64,000 nucleotides of DNA, from the NCBI GenBank assembly GCA_903813345.2, contig CAIIXF020000012.1, forward strand, positions 8,950,432 through 9,014,431, given 5' to 3'. A model generated the notes under the pieces. The model had not been told where the DNA came from and searched no databases. It worked only from the letters and a program-made list of their open reading frames with translations. This document shows positions 1-12,900 of this stretch, piece by piece (the stretch's first letter is position 1; the number at the start of each line of letters is the position of its first letter). The position numbers and the translations under genes are program-made. This DNA comes from Owenia fusiformis. Its lineage: Eukaryota; Annelida; Polychaeta; Sabellida; Oweniidae.

Positions 1-158
1 CTAAAAAGCGCTCGGTTCCTGTAAAGTACAGGATTATACATGATTTGTCATGGCCTCCAGGTGGCGCTATAAACTTATGCATTAGAATATTTTTTTATTC
101 AGCAGTAATATTACATACATTTAAGACAATATACTATTCAGCTTGATATCCTTCTGGA
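1..158 (+). repeat. 158-bp direct repeat, copy 1 (copy 2 at 548-705)
   Basis: Bases 1-158 recur almost unchanged at 548-705 in the same orientation, a 547-bp period. The pair looks like a partial tandem duplication of the DIRS-like fragment. Copy 1 probably continues beyond the left edge. Confidence 0.9.
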
Positions 159-547
159 GAATGTACTTTCGGAAATCGTTGTTTTAGAAAACACGTCTGA
201 AAAAATTGCAAAGTTGGCCTGTTGCCATACGCCAAATGTGATTGTTCAAAGTAAAACAGAGATAAGTCCCTATAATCCTTTGAATGTTGAATATTTCGAA
301 AACAAGTTGAAATCTCATCCTGATCGTGAATTTGTAAATAATATAATACAGGGTGGTACATTTGGAGTTAATCTTGGGTACACAGGACCTCGGGGTCCAA
401 GAATTCATAAAAATTGGAAATCAACACAAATATATAGCGAAGCCGTGGAGGCTAATGTACTCAATGATTTGAAAATAGGTCGTAAAGCGGGACCGTTTAT
501 CACACAACCTTTCTCTAATTTTGTCGGCTCCCCGATGGGCGCATACG

Positions 548-705
548 CTAAAAAGCGCTCGGTTCCTGTAAAGTACAGGATTATACATGATTTGTCATGG
601 CCTCCAGGTGGCGCTATAAACTTATGCATTAGAATATTTTTTTATTCAGCAGTAATATTACATACATTTAAGACAATATACTATTCAGCTTGATATCCTT
701 CTGGA
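548..705 (+). repeat. 158-bp direct repeat, copy 2
   Basis: Second copy of bases 1-158. It covers the end of the RT-like frame and a noncoding tail; sequence after the shared tail differs between copies. Confidence 0.9.
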
Positions 706-864
706 TATATAAAGCATATGCATTTAATTACAATATTTTGTTATAAAAATAATCGCTTGTTCACTGCAACATAATTCAAACGTTTAACAAGGGGCTCAGT
801 GTGAGAAGTTAAGTGAAGTGACGTCACATTGCAAGTGGAGACACCTATCGATTGGTTAACTCAC

Positions 865-955
865 ATTTGTTGTTATTGCTCCTACAATCATAGGAGAGAA
901 GATACCCGGCAGAGTGGCCGCAGTATTTGTGATTCCAAACAACACACCTGCAAAT
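865..955 (-). CDS. Gene A exon 9 (late TM segment)
   Basis: 91-nt exon, acceptor TTTTCAG and donor GTGAGT, entered in phase 2 and left in phase 0. It encodes [17 protein letters not shown] then [13 protein letters not shown], the SLC17 block near TM11. One copy here, against three tandem copies in gene B. Confidence 0.85.
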
Positions 956-3900
956 CTGAAAACATAAAACGTCAAAAGACGATTCCGGAAAATAATGCCA
1001 TATTTTGGTTCAGACGTCATGGGACTAATTTTCAATGCATAACAATTTTTTTTACAAACACAGTTGCATGCAAAGTACAGAGTGACACAAGAATGCCACC
1101 CACTGCATAATTTTTTGATTGCACTTTTAAGACCATTACAAGATGTCCTCTAAATGTTGAGGTCGCCAATGACAATGATGGGTTATTTTGAAAAATTAGG
1201 ACACATCGTTGAAAGAATAGTAATAGAACAATAAGGCATATGCAATGTGTGGTTAAATGTCGGGATGGGCTGAACTTTCTAGTAAGGGTGCACCGCATGC
1301 AGTTCAGGGGTAAACTAGACGAGAGTGAATGAAACGTCAAAGGGGAGAATTATATTTTTGTAAACTGTACATACCTGTATGCGCACGTGCCAAATGGAAA
1401 GAACCAAAATTTGTTGCAGAATACAGAAAGAAAAAGAAAACATCTGAGGATACACCAGTCATTAGAAAAACAATCCCAAAACAACAGTGCCATGTTGAAA
1501 CTATTTCAAATTGCTATAATGATTTATGGATTTACCTCGGAGCCACATCGACATGGTTGATTAGATAAGCTGATCTAGCAGCCCCTGTCAGAGTGACACC
1601 TATCGTTAGAAAAGCAACCGCCAGGACTCGTCTGTCGCAATCCATAAAGCCAGTTGCAAGCATAAAGATGGCTGGACCCATGAAGCCTAAACGTAACTAA
1701 GGTTCGTTTATCTATAGAATGCAACTGAACCCATGATACTAAGATCGATGAATTAATTTAGTTATTGCTAACCTGAATAGGATACTCTTGAAACAGACTA
1801 TAGATGATTTTGTATAGGATACTACATATAATTGCTACATGTACCAGGGGACTGGGGAATTCTTGCGTAATTTGGGCTTAGGATAATTTAATTTTGCAAA
1901 GGATTGGTATCGATATGGATAACTGAATTCAACACTGTTTTTCTCTTAAACCAATATGAAAACATTCTGTAAAAAACACGCTATTTTATGTAATGTTGAC
2001 AACAATTCAATGCGAAAATTATTTGGAAATAATTTATATAACTGTTTTTGTTAACATTTTTTGTTTTTTAGTGCCATTGTATTTGCTCCTTTCTATCAAT
2101 TCTTGAGAATGAGATAAAACGTCTTTCCGAACCTTGTTGGAACAAAATAGCATATATTCAACATATTTTTAGACCTCTCAATATTATAGTTATACAAAGG
2201 AATTATTGGTTGATTTTAAAAAAGTATTCAAAAAATTAAAACAAAATCCCTTTGCACAATTACAATATTAAGAGACCTAAACATGTGTTTATGTCGTTGT
2301 GTTCCAATGAGGTTCGGAAAGATGTTTCATTTCACTCTGGAAACATGATACCAAGAACAAAACAAGTATTTGATGTGTTTTCTAAAACAATATAGATGAA
2401 TGTATAAATTTATTTTTCAAATTACAGGGTGTCAAATAAGTCCCGTCCCCCTGCTACAGCTAAAACCCTAATAGATGGTATATAGTGTGATATACCATTG
2501 GAAAGATCATCCAAAGTTATGTTTACTCATCAACTCTCGAGTATTTTGGATGAAATTCATCTATATTTTCATGATGTCCTTTATAAGTATCGCATCCTCC
2601 TTAAGCAGCTTTTTTGCGTCAAAATGAGAAGGATATGACCTCAAAAATATGTCAAAAAGTTAATCTTTTTCGCATTCAACTTGTTATACAAAGGTTTTCA
2701 CCACTTTCCTTGCCCCTCTATTTTCTATTCATCTAACCCTATCCAGAAATTGGTCTAATTCATTGCCATATACATATGTAGTCATCTTTAGGTCCTTTAA
2801 CTTTTCATATACCCGATTCTTAAAACCTGCAAAATATGCCAAATTGCCATATTTCTAGGCCTATGGTCACCTCATTTGATACAATGTAAAAATGTGTAAG
2901 ATTGATTGGCAAGAGTCAGATATATGCAAGTCAATGTAACTTTGAAAGACCTTTCCAATGATATATCACACTTGGTACCACATATCTTCGTTTTGGCTGT
3001 AGACGGGGGACGGGACTTATTTGACACCCTGTATATTGTTACCATTCAAAAGATGACAATTAAATTGACGATGTGTTAAATTTTTAGATTTTTTTATGAC
3101 GGGTTTAAGAGAAACGAGTGTTCAAAAATTCTCCATATTGATACCACTCCTTTCTTTATATTTTGCCTAATATGGAGTCTCTTGACTCATTCAGTAAGAC
3201 TGTTGCGTTTTATGAAATAAATAAATGAAAATATGGAGGTTGATGTGTAAAATGAACACAGAACTCAAAAGTAAACCAGTATCATATTTAAGTTATTAAA
3301 CATATATATATATTGAAGTTATTATTACCTATAGTCTGGAAAACTTTTCTAGTAGCCTCTGTTGACAGATACTGTTTTTCGCGTATGAGATCCGCCACTT
3401 GTCCGCATATGACAGAGAATACCCACATACATATGTACGGAAGGGCGGAGAGAAAGCCATTCTAAAACAAAGCAGTTTTACAAGTGATGTAGTTTGAAGA
3501 CCGGTACGGCATAAAGTTATGGTCTATGTGCTTTACTTGGATTTCGCCCACCCCCTTTGTTTACAGACTGAGATGTCTCCATTATGGGCATTCTGCGCGA
3601 AGTTCTATCTTTGGTCCAATTTGTTGCGCATGTTTATTTATTCAATTCGGTTATTTGATTGGTTCAAATTATTGTAATGCATGCGCAATCAATAACTTAA
3701 TAACTACATATATATTTTTTGATAGATATCACTTGTATATATTGCTAGAATAATTTAATTGAGTGAAAAAAACAAAAAGCACAGATGTGTAATGCCAGAA
3801 CATAAACTGCGCTCGGATTTGTGGACGTTTGGCGTACAAACAAAAACTGAACTAATCGCACAACATTTTAATAAATTAGAAGTCGTTCGTTAAGTTATGA

Positions 3901-6900
3901 AGGGGTCAGATGTGCTGTTAAATCTATGAACGAAAGTAGGCATATGATTACAATCTGATAAATCGTTAGTGTCATCATTATAAATTTGGTGTAACTCCAA
4001 TACATTACATACATTACATAGAATACCTTTTACCCTGTGACATCTAAATTTGCTATTAAAGCATATTTTGTTCATCTTAAAATTTTAGAAAAAAAACTTC
4101 ATATAACATGCAATTGAATAACATAATATGAAACATATATCCAAACATGTAAACCACGATGACATGTAATAAGAATTTCTTATTTATTCAGTTTATTCAT
4201 TTAAAGTGATCATTTCAAAATACAAGTACAAGTACCAGCTGTTCATAACAGCATTAATATTCGCATTTACAGGGTGATCCAAAAAACATAACCCTCCAAA
4301 AATGATTCTTTAATACATAATTATGGATTCAGCCTAATTTTTCATGTTCGGCAACTACAATCTATGGATAACAATCATGTGAGTCAAAGGAGTAGTATCG
4401 ATATGGAGAACACACGTTTCTCTTAAACCAGTCATAAAAAATCTAAAAAAATTACACATCGTCAATTTAATGGTCATCTTTTCAATGGTAACAATATAAT
4501 TTGAAAAATATATATATACGTTCATCTATATTGCTTTAGAAAACACATCAAACGCTTGTTTTGTTCTTGGTATCATGTTTCAAGAGTGAAATGAAACATC
4601 TTTCCGAGCCTCATTGGAACAAAATGACATAAATACAACATGTTTAAGTCTCTCAATATTGTAATTGTACAAAAGAAATTTTGGTTGATTTTAAAAAAAT
4701 ATCTTGTTAATGAAATAAAAGGTTTATCTTGATTTTTATCTATTTTTGGGGATTTTTTTTAATTTTTTGATTACTTTTTTAAAATCAACCAAAAATTCCT
4801 TTGTATAACTATAATATTGAGAGGTCTAAAAACATGTTGTATATGCTATTTTGTTCCAAGAAGGTTCGGAAAGACATTTTATTTCATTCTCAAGAATTGG
4901 TAGAAAGGAGCAAAAACAATTGCACTAAAAAAAATGATAACAGATATTTAAAATATTTCTTAATAATTTTCGCATTAAATTGTTGTCAATCGGGCAACAT
5001 TACATAAAATACCGTGTTTTTACAGAATGTACAGAATGTTTTCAATGATTGGTTTAAGAGAAAAACATTGTTGCAATTGAATTCAGTTCTCCATATCGAT
5101 ACCACTCCTTTGTTACATAACATTCAATATTCCTCTTGTTATGGATGATTTTTTAGGAAATCATCAAGACAGCAGAATGATCAGTCAAGTTCATTGCATG
5201 ACATGTGATTTCAAAGTCAAATGTTAAAAAATGAGTAGGAAGAGGAAGAAAAGAGAACTGTTAAATCTGAATGGAAATGTGATTAGCTTACACCTCTCTG
5301 GGACGTTTTCTAAGAATACCTGAATAAGAACACCTGAAAGCACTGTGTATGATTGCATTAGATGTAGTTCCAAAATATCGCTCAGAAGGTGTAACTACAC
5401 CTAAAGATGACTTAATTGCTGGGACACTTCCTCTATACCCACAAAATGCAGCTTACCCTACGATCACACCATAAAATAGTTCTCACTACGTTTTCAAAAA
5501 CGAGTTTAAACTGTGTACGGACGGATTGGACGTACTTAGAACCGTTTCGGGTCTATATACAAACTTCATTGAACGAAATCAAGTGGGTAGGTACTCTAGA
5601 ACTTAGAACATGCCCAAAATTATCTTGAAATCGTCACGTTCTGCAATTAGAACGAGTGGTGACAACGTTCTAACGACGAGCTTGACGTATACTGTCGTTC
5701 TTCAATCCTAATAGGGACGTTTCATCAACGAGTTGAACTGTCTGAGGACGTATTAAGAACGAGGTAGAACTAATTGCAAACGGGTTTAAATTGATTAAGA
5801 ACGTATTACAAACTGCTTATGGACGAGTCAGCAAATATATAGTTATCACACAAAACTAGTTGCCAATGTGTTCTTCAAAACGCTGCCGAACTGGTTTTAA
5901 ACTTCGTGAGAACGGAATGAACTTAGCAGCAACTTTCTAAGCTCTATTCACGAACTTCAAAATGTTCAAGAAGTTATTACACTTTAAGAGGGTTCTGTTT
6001 TGGGTCACCCTGTAAATACATTTGAATGCATGTGATATTGTCACAAATGAATAAATGGAATGTGTATAAGGGCCAATTTACGATAATTGATATTTCGAAA
6101 AACACAAAATTAAAATATTCATATGACGATGGATTTTTCTTGAATTGTAGAGTAAATACATTATATTTTATAAATTCGTAAGCGGCATCATTGGAACTAT
6201 ATTGGCATTTCGTAACCTGAGCAATTTTCAAAGAAATAAAGAATGAACATATTTTCGTTAATCGTTCAAAAAGTCTGGTTTAATTTCAAATAAGACCCCT
6301 ATGTCGAAAGCGATATCTTAAGAAATGGGCAAGATACATTCATACAATTTTACATGTACAGTTCTTCTCCGATGCCCTCGCTATAGGACAAAGTTCGTGG
6401 CTTCATTTATTATGGTTTTTCCAGAAAAGGGTGTCTAATAATCATGAATCCTCCAATACACATCTGTTTTGGATGATACATTTATATTAGACTTCATTAA
6501 TCATTCTAAGAGTACCCCTATTACTATGACATGGCCTACATTATAACATCATACATTATAAATAATGTTGGATAGCAAAATATTTATTCATTTTTACTCT
6601 TTTATGTGCTTTAAGGTATTTTAATGTAATATATTCCTTTCGCCTTGTTTAATTGTATTTGTTAAGTCTTCCAATTAGTTCAATTTTGAAAGTAATTGGA
6701 CCGGGTCCAAACTTTTTTGTTCTGTAAGTGAATATCATGGAACTTAGATCCATCTTTTAGAATGAGGTGGATTTTGACATCCTAAAATATTGTAAATACA
6801 ATTGTATTATCAAACGTTCGTTTCTACAACGTTTTTTGTGAAGCAATGGAATTCAATTTTCTATTTTTAACCGTTATCTTTTGCTTAATAAAATAAAAAC

Positions 6901-9900
6901 CTAGTACTGTACGGGCAAAATAAAATGTGTCTAAGCTAGACGATAAAGAAAAGTCTTAGTTTTCGTAAAGAAACCAATGCGCATTCCACCAGATGTATCT
7001 TTTAAGATTTCTTTAGAATTGGTTCCACTATTCTGGTCTTTCTCGTTAGTAGGTGAAATATGTCGCAGGGCAAACCTAGAATCTAACCAATTTAGTGAAG
7101 AATATGGCTTTTTAAACAGGATATTAAATTTGGTTTTCGTAGCTTTTGATTACGTCTAATCTAAAAGAGCTTTTTCGAAATGACCATCATGATTTTAAGT
7201 AACTGGGGACATTTATTTTTCCAAAGAACACGCACGCAAATCTTTGTCTGAAGTCCTTCTTTATATTGGAGGCTCGTGCGATCTTGAACGACATTCTTTC
7301 TATATGACCTTCAAAATTTGACATTCGTTGACCTTTTCAATATTTTTTTCAACTTGCTTCAATTGACCAATTCTTTTTCTCAAATCATCTACAAGTTATA
7401 AGAAGTTCAAATCTGACTTTAGATTTGAGATTCGACCTACATTGACCTTCTCAAGGTCAAAAAGGGTCAAAAAGGTATTTTTCAACTTGTTTCAAATTGA
7501 CCAATTCTTTTTTCAAAATCATCTAGAAGTTCTCAAAACTTCAAATCTGACTATAGATCTGACCTTCAATGACATTCTCAAGGTCAAAAAAATATTTGAC
7601 CTTGTCAAGGTCAAAAAGGTATTTTTATCACAACATCGTTGGGATATAGTCATCATACTGGTCGTGATCGTGGTCGTGATCGTGATCGTGATCGTGATCG
7701 TCCCGCTTTTTGTCATCGCCGTTTAAGGAAAACTGCTGATCAGATTTTCTCCAAATTCGCAGAGATGATAGAGCATATGAAGTACTAGAGCTGATTAACT
7801 TTTGGGTGGCAATCTTGTTTTCTGGCGGCCATTTTGAAGGTTTTTCGGAAAGATCTTGTCATCGCCATTTCAGGAAAACCGCTCATTGGATTTCCTTCTT
7901 TACACAAATGATAGAGGATATGAAGTACTAGAGCTGATTAACTTTTGGGCGGCCATCTTGTTTTCTGGCATCCATTTTGAAGATTTTTCGAAAAATCTTG
8001 TCATCGCCATTTCAGAAAATCCGCTCATCGGATTTCCTTCAAATTTACAAACATGCTGGAGGATATCAAGTACTAGAGCTGATTAACTTTTGGGCGGCCA
8101 TCTTGTTTTCTGGTGGCCATTTTGAAGGTTTTTCGAAAAATCTTGTCATCGCCATTTAAGGAAAACCACTCATCGGATTTCCTTCAAATTTACACAAATG
8201 ATAGAGGATATCAAGTACTAGAGCTGATTAACTTTTGGGCGGCCATCTTGTTTTCTTGTTCTTGAAATTTGTAAACATAATAGGAGAACAGTTTTCCTGG
8301 TTCATAGTGTCTGCCTATTTGATGGTGTGATCTCGTTCACGTCCTGTGCCTTGTTTCAACTTGCCACAAATTGATCAATTCTCTTTTTTCAAAATCATCT
8401 TTAAGTTCTCAGAAGTTCAACTCTGAGTTTAGATTTGAGATTTCACCTTCAATGACCTTGTCAGGGTCAAAAGAGGTATTTTTAAAATTTGCTTCAAATT
8501 GACAAATTCTCATTTTTAGAATAATCTACAAGTTCTCAGAAATTCAAATCTGACTTAAGATTGAACTAATAATATTGTGAGCAACTAGGTGGTGACATTT
8601 TGTCACTTTAATGCCTTGTTTTCGTCTTTGAATTTTCAGGGTCGCACATGGTATTGCTTTAGCATGGAAAATGTCCAGTGTGGGCAAGGGGATGAGTTCG
8701 GGTAAAGGCCAAACATTCATCATAGGGAACGACAAACGGCATTCAAAATATATTGTCATGAAAAAACATGCAGCGTGGGCAATGAGGGAATGAGAAACAA
8801 CATTCAAAGTTGTATGGTTATGTGTCGGTCATTGAAATAAAAAGAAAGCATAGCATGTTGAATAGAAATGTAAAGGTTACAAGCATCGCTATTCCCACAA
8901 AGTTATAACATGATCACATGTGAAACTGAGAGTGAAATATATTGTTTCTTGGTTTGGCAATGACTCATTCTTTGCTGTAATTTAAATATAAACATAAAAA
9001 TATGAATACAACAAACGTTTGATCGAACGTTTATATTTCACATAATTCTAAAATCATTTTGTATCCTCCAACACATGCTTAATAAAGTTTTCCAAAGACA
9101 ATTGAAATAATTCAAAAATTGAATAATGATGATCTAAACACTTTTATTAAGTACTTTCATTTCTCAAAATAATAATCTAAAAACATCTTTTCCCAAAGAT
9201 TATATTTTAATATTTGGAGGATACAAAATATTGGACAGCCTCATCTAGACAACTTGAATTCACGACAGAAATACCTACACTCAATCATATATCTCCATTG
9301 TCTGCAATCGAAGATATGTCATCAAAATGTACCTTGTGGCATGGCTTTCACCAAAATAATGCATCAAGATTGTATATTAATATGACCGATGAGTTGGAGG
9401 ATACAAATATTTGACAAATCGTATACATATAGTAAAACATACTTAATTGTGTGACCAAGACATATCAAACACCATGCTTTCAAGAGTTGGTAGCACATAC
9501 ATGTTATTAACTTGCTTAAAAATATCAACGCAATCGATACATTTTATGTTAAGAAATCCGAGTTTATATTTGCCGAAAAAATAAAACATTTCTTAATTGT
9601 CAAAAAATCCATCATTAAAGTGATATTTTTTAAAAAGATAAGCAATATTCCAAACAGGTACCTTGTGGTAATGATTGCTAAAAGTCTGGTCAACAAAAAA
9701 TAACACATTGCATGTCCATGAAATCAACATATATGTCGCAGTCTCTAGTACAACAACAGATTTTTAAAATGCCAATTATCGTAAATTGTCCCATAAGTAT
9801 AGGATATCCTATGATTTTGAGAGATATCATTTTTATCCACGAGTTGATATCAATATCTGAACGAGTAAGCGTAGCGAATGAGTGCAGATAGTAATATCAA

Positions 9901-12900
9901 CGAGTGGATTAAAATGATATCACGAAAATATCATAGGATGATGACCTAACCATGGACGTAGTTGGTTTACGTTCATGACCGAAAGCATTTCAAAACAACA
10001 TCAGTTTTATTTTGTCATTTGAACTGTATAGCCAACACATAAATCATTTCCATATTTGTGAAGTCAAGAAATCACCATAAGCCCATGTAACAATGCATGT
10101 CACATTTGCGGGAGTTTCCAAATCCGTGGAAAAAAGTGATATCTGTAGAATAGTCTCCGTATTCCACAGATATCGCTTTTTTCCACGCATTTGCAAAATA
10201 TCATAAATATATATACGTGTTATTTTACAGATTTGACCTCAACTATGGGATAAACCGAAATATGAATAACAATTATTAATTTAATAATTTTTGTTGTGTG
10301 TCAATATCAATCGAAATTATTTATTCCAAGTGAAACTGACACGTGTCCTGCACATTAATTGATTTACTTAATGTATTATCTATTGCCCCAAACCTTTACT
10401 TCTTTGTACCCAGTATTCTCTATCTTTGACTATAGCTGTTTTATGTAATATTTTGCAAACTGGTCGCTGAATTTATACAAATATCTAAGCACAAGTGCCA
10501 AAAAGAGATGACAAAAAACTGAGAATAAACCTAGCAAGAAAAACAAACTCACTGAAGAAACATGTCAGTGGACAGAGTATTCTCGATGGGAAAATTTTTA
10601 CACCTTTTACACCATTTCTCAAAAATGCGGTAGTTACTATTTCTTTTATTATAAACCACACGTGTACTCTGTAAACAAAAGCATTACAGGTTCTTATTGA
10701 CATTTAACGGCCATTAAACTCCTTTAATCCCAAATACCAGGGAAGATAAAATGTCCTGAGCATGATGTCCGAATGACTGGTCACATAATCTAACTGGTTA
10801 TTAGAAAATTCTATCTTAACTGTAAGCAGGGATTTAGGACTTTCCATTAGTTTATCTAATTTATTTCACGTGACCATGAATTAGCCAATGAGCATAATGA
10901 TACTCATAAACGATCTTTCTGTCCTAAAACATGTGGGATAGACGAAATCCAGTCTCGGAGGTAATTCAAAGGGTCAACATCTACTCGCAAAGCCGTCGCC
11001 ATAATTCATAAAACATAATGATTCACAATGTATAGTAGAACAATAGAAAGATGTATAAAATCTAGTTTACATTCAGAAATATGAACTTAAGGATGCATTA
11101 CCAGGTCAGCGTAGAAAAAGTTCCAGACATTAAATTTTGCTCATATTTTTTACAATGTATCACTATGATGTTATCATCATCCGAGTGCAATATGAAGAGG
11201 ATTGACCGTCTGGTAATTACAAAATAAAAAAATTATTTTACCCACCCAAAATGAATCTTTTTACTATTTTGAGTTTTCAATAGAGCTGGCACCTTTCGAA
11301 CCCTGGTTTTCGTATCCACTAATTGCGACTCAAGAACAAGTTTTCCCGTAAAAGTGAAAGGGATAAATTATGCTTGATATAATATTTGCAATTTAATTCT
11401 TTTCTGGAAACACCATTATCGAAATAAACTATAATTTTTGAATAAGACTAAATGCGAAAAGGACGTTCTTGGGAGCTAGCTTTCTCAAACCGGAAGTCAA
11501 ACCTGCGCAAACAGACGTGAAAACCGACCCGGTACTACATCCTTTAACCCACATCCTCCATTTGCAACTTCACGGTAGCCTTTTTATAGTGTGAATACGG
11601 CTCGCTACGCATTAAAAGAAGAATTGTGCACAATATATTGATTGATTTATATCCTAAAAATTGACCATTTTCCATATAATTGGAAAAAAGATGCCATCGT
11701 GAGTGTTGGTAGGGCTAGATCTAATACATAATATACCATCAAATAGAAGAAAATGTTAGTCTTTAATGTTTAAAAATGCAGATTTCTAAAATATCATTAA
11801 AACGAGACTTTAACGAGATTTCGAACCTATATGGAAAACTGACCTTTATTAAATAGTCAAGTTTTAACTACATATTAACAGAAGTATATCATTATACATG
11901 TATACTCACAGATCTTATGTCAAACTTTAAAACATCTCTCATATATAAAGGCAAACTTGTCAATAGAGTATAGATCCCCCAATTATTGCAGACATGCGCA
12001 GTTATGATTGCCCATAGGGGCGGAGACTTCAGCATTGATAGCCACGGTACCACAGGCGGTTCATTCTTGGATGAAGTTTGTCCTATACAGTTCTCAATGT
12101 AATTTCTCTCGATTTCAGTGACGCGTGGGTGGTCACGTGGTGTGTCAAAGACAAAGAAAATCCATAACAATATCCAGAGCAATGTGGCGCCACCTGATTA
12201 AAAAATGTCAGTTTAAGTTCAATTAAAGGAATGTGGCGCTACCTATAAAATGATCAGTTATCATTTCAATTTAAAGGGACGAATAGCGATAATAAACTGT
12301 CAAAATTTGGTTATTCCGGTTTTATAATTTTATTTTACCTGATACATAGAATATAAACGGCCACCCGCGATCAACGCTGATTGTACATAGCAAAGCGGAC
12401 GTCGTTAAAGCGAGGATATTGCCGGTGATCGTTCCTTAAATAATGAGATGATAGCATATAATGATAAACTCATACTATATGTTAAAATGATAAGAATTAC
12501 CCGATGATTTGTTTTGGGAAATCTTGGAATGTAAGTTCTTTAAATACTCGTTTGTACAATTTCAAACTGTTATGTAATGCACGTTACCTGAGTAACAGAA
12601 CGACAAAAGTTTACTTCTCTCCAACGGTGGGGCCCATTTTCCCCATAACGAGTGCATTGCGGGAAACACAACTCCCTTAGGATAACACTATCAATTAATG
12701 GGCATTTGGTTATTCAAGTTTATAATTGATAAGGAATAACACCAGCTCTGTTTCGCGTTTCACTCCAAAATGAGCTTTCCGTGATATCAAAATTAACGAT
12801 AAATCAGTAGAATATAAATTGTGATTTAATATATCGTATACATACTGTTCCAATCCCCATGACAACCCTACAGATGAATACAATAGAGACGTGAAACCTT

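Larger units (their letters stand above)
1..705 (+). mobile_element. DIRS-like retrotransposon RT fragment (decayed)
   Basis: An open frame from 214 to about 627 encodes the region just upstream of, and entering, a reverse transcriptase domain. Visible blocks are HPDREFV, GYTGPRGPRI, KAGPF and RIIHDLSWPPGGAIN. This series is typical of DIRS-type (tyrosine-recombinase) retrotransposons common in marine invertebrates (family recall, not searched). Similarity stops after the PPGG block, so the catalytic part is missing and the frame then runs into unrelated AT-rich DNA. No recombinase or gag is visible. It lies just beyond the 3' exons of gene A. A gypsy-like source is the alternative. Confidence 0.6.
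4270..6012. mobile_element. TA-flanked inverted-repeat element containing an R1 copy
   Basis: Left end CAGGGTGATCCAAAA and right end TTTTGGGTCACCCTG are imperfect inverses, both flanked by TA. The interior holds a complete R1-family element at 4386-5111 and an AACG-rich segment at 5455-5950. The 1.7 kb has no transposase frame. The ends could instead belong to two independent insertions. Confidence 0.55.

Noticed and set aside
1329-1568. Plus-strand frame over gene A exon 8
   Set aside because: It is antisense to a well-supported SLC17 exon and has no family features.
7442-7726. Frame with a Val-Ile-rich tail that looks like a membrane segment
   Set aside because: The tail is the GTGATC microsatellite and the rest is a noncoding repeat.
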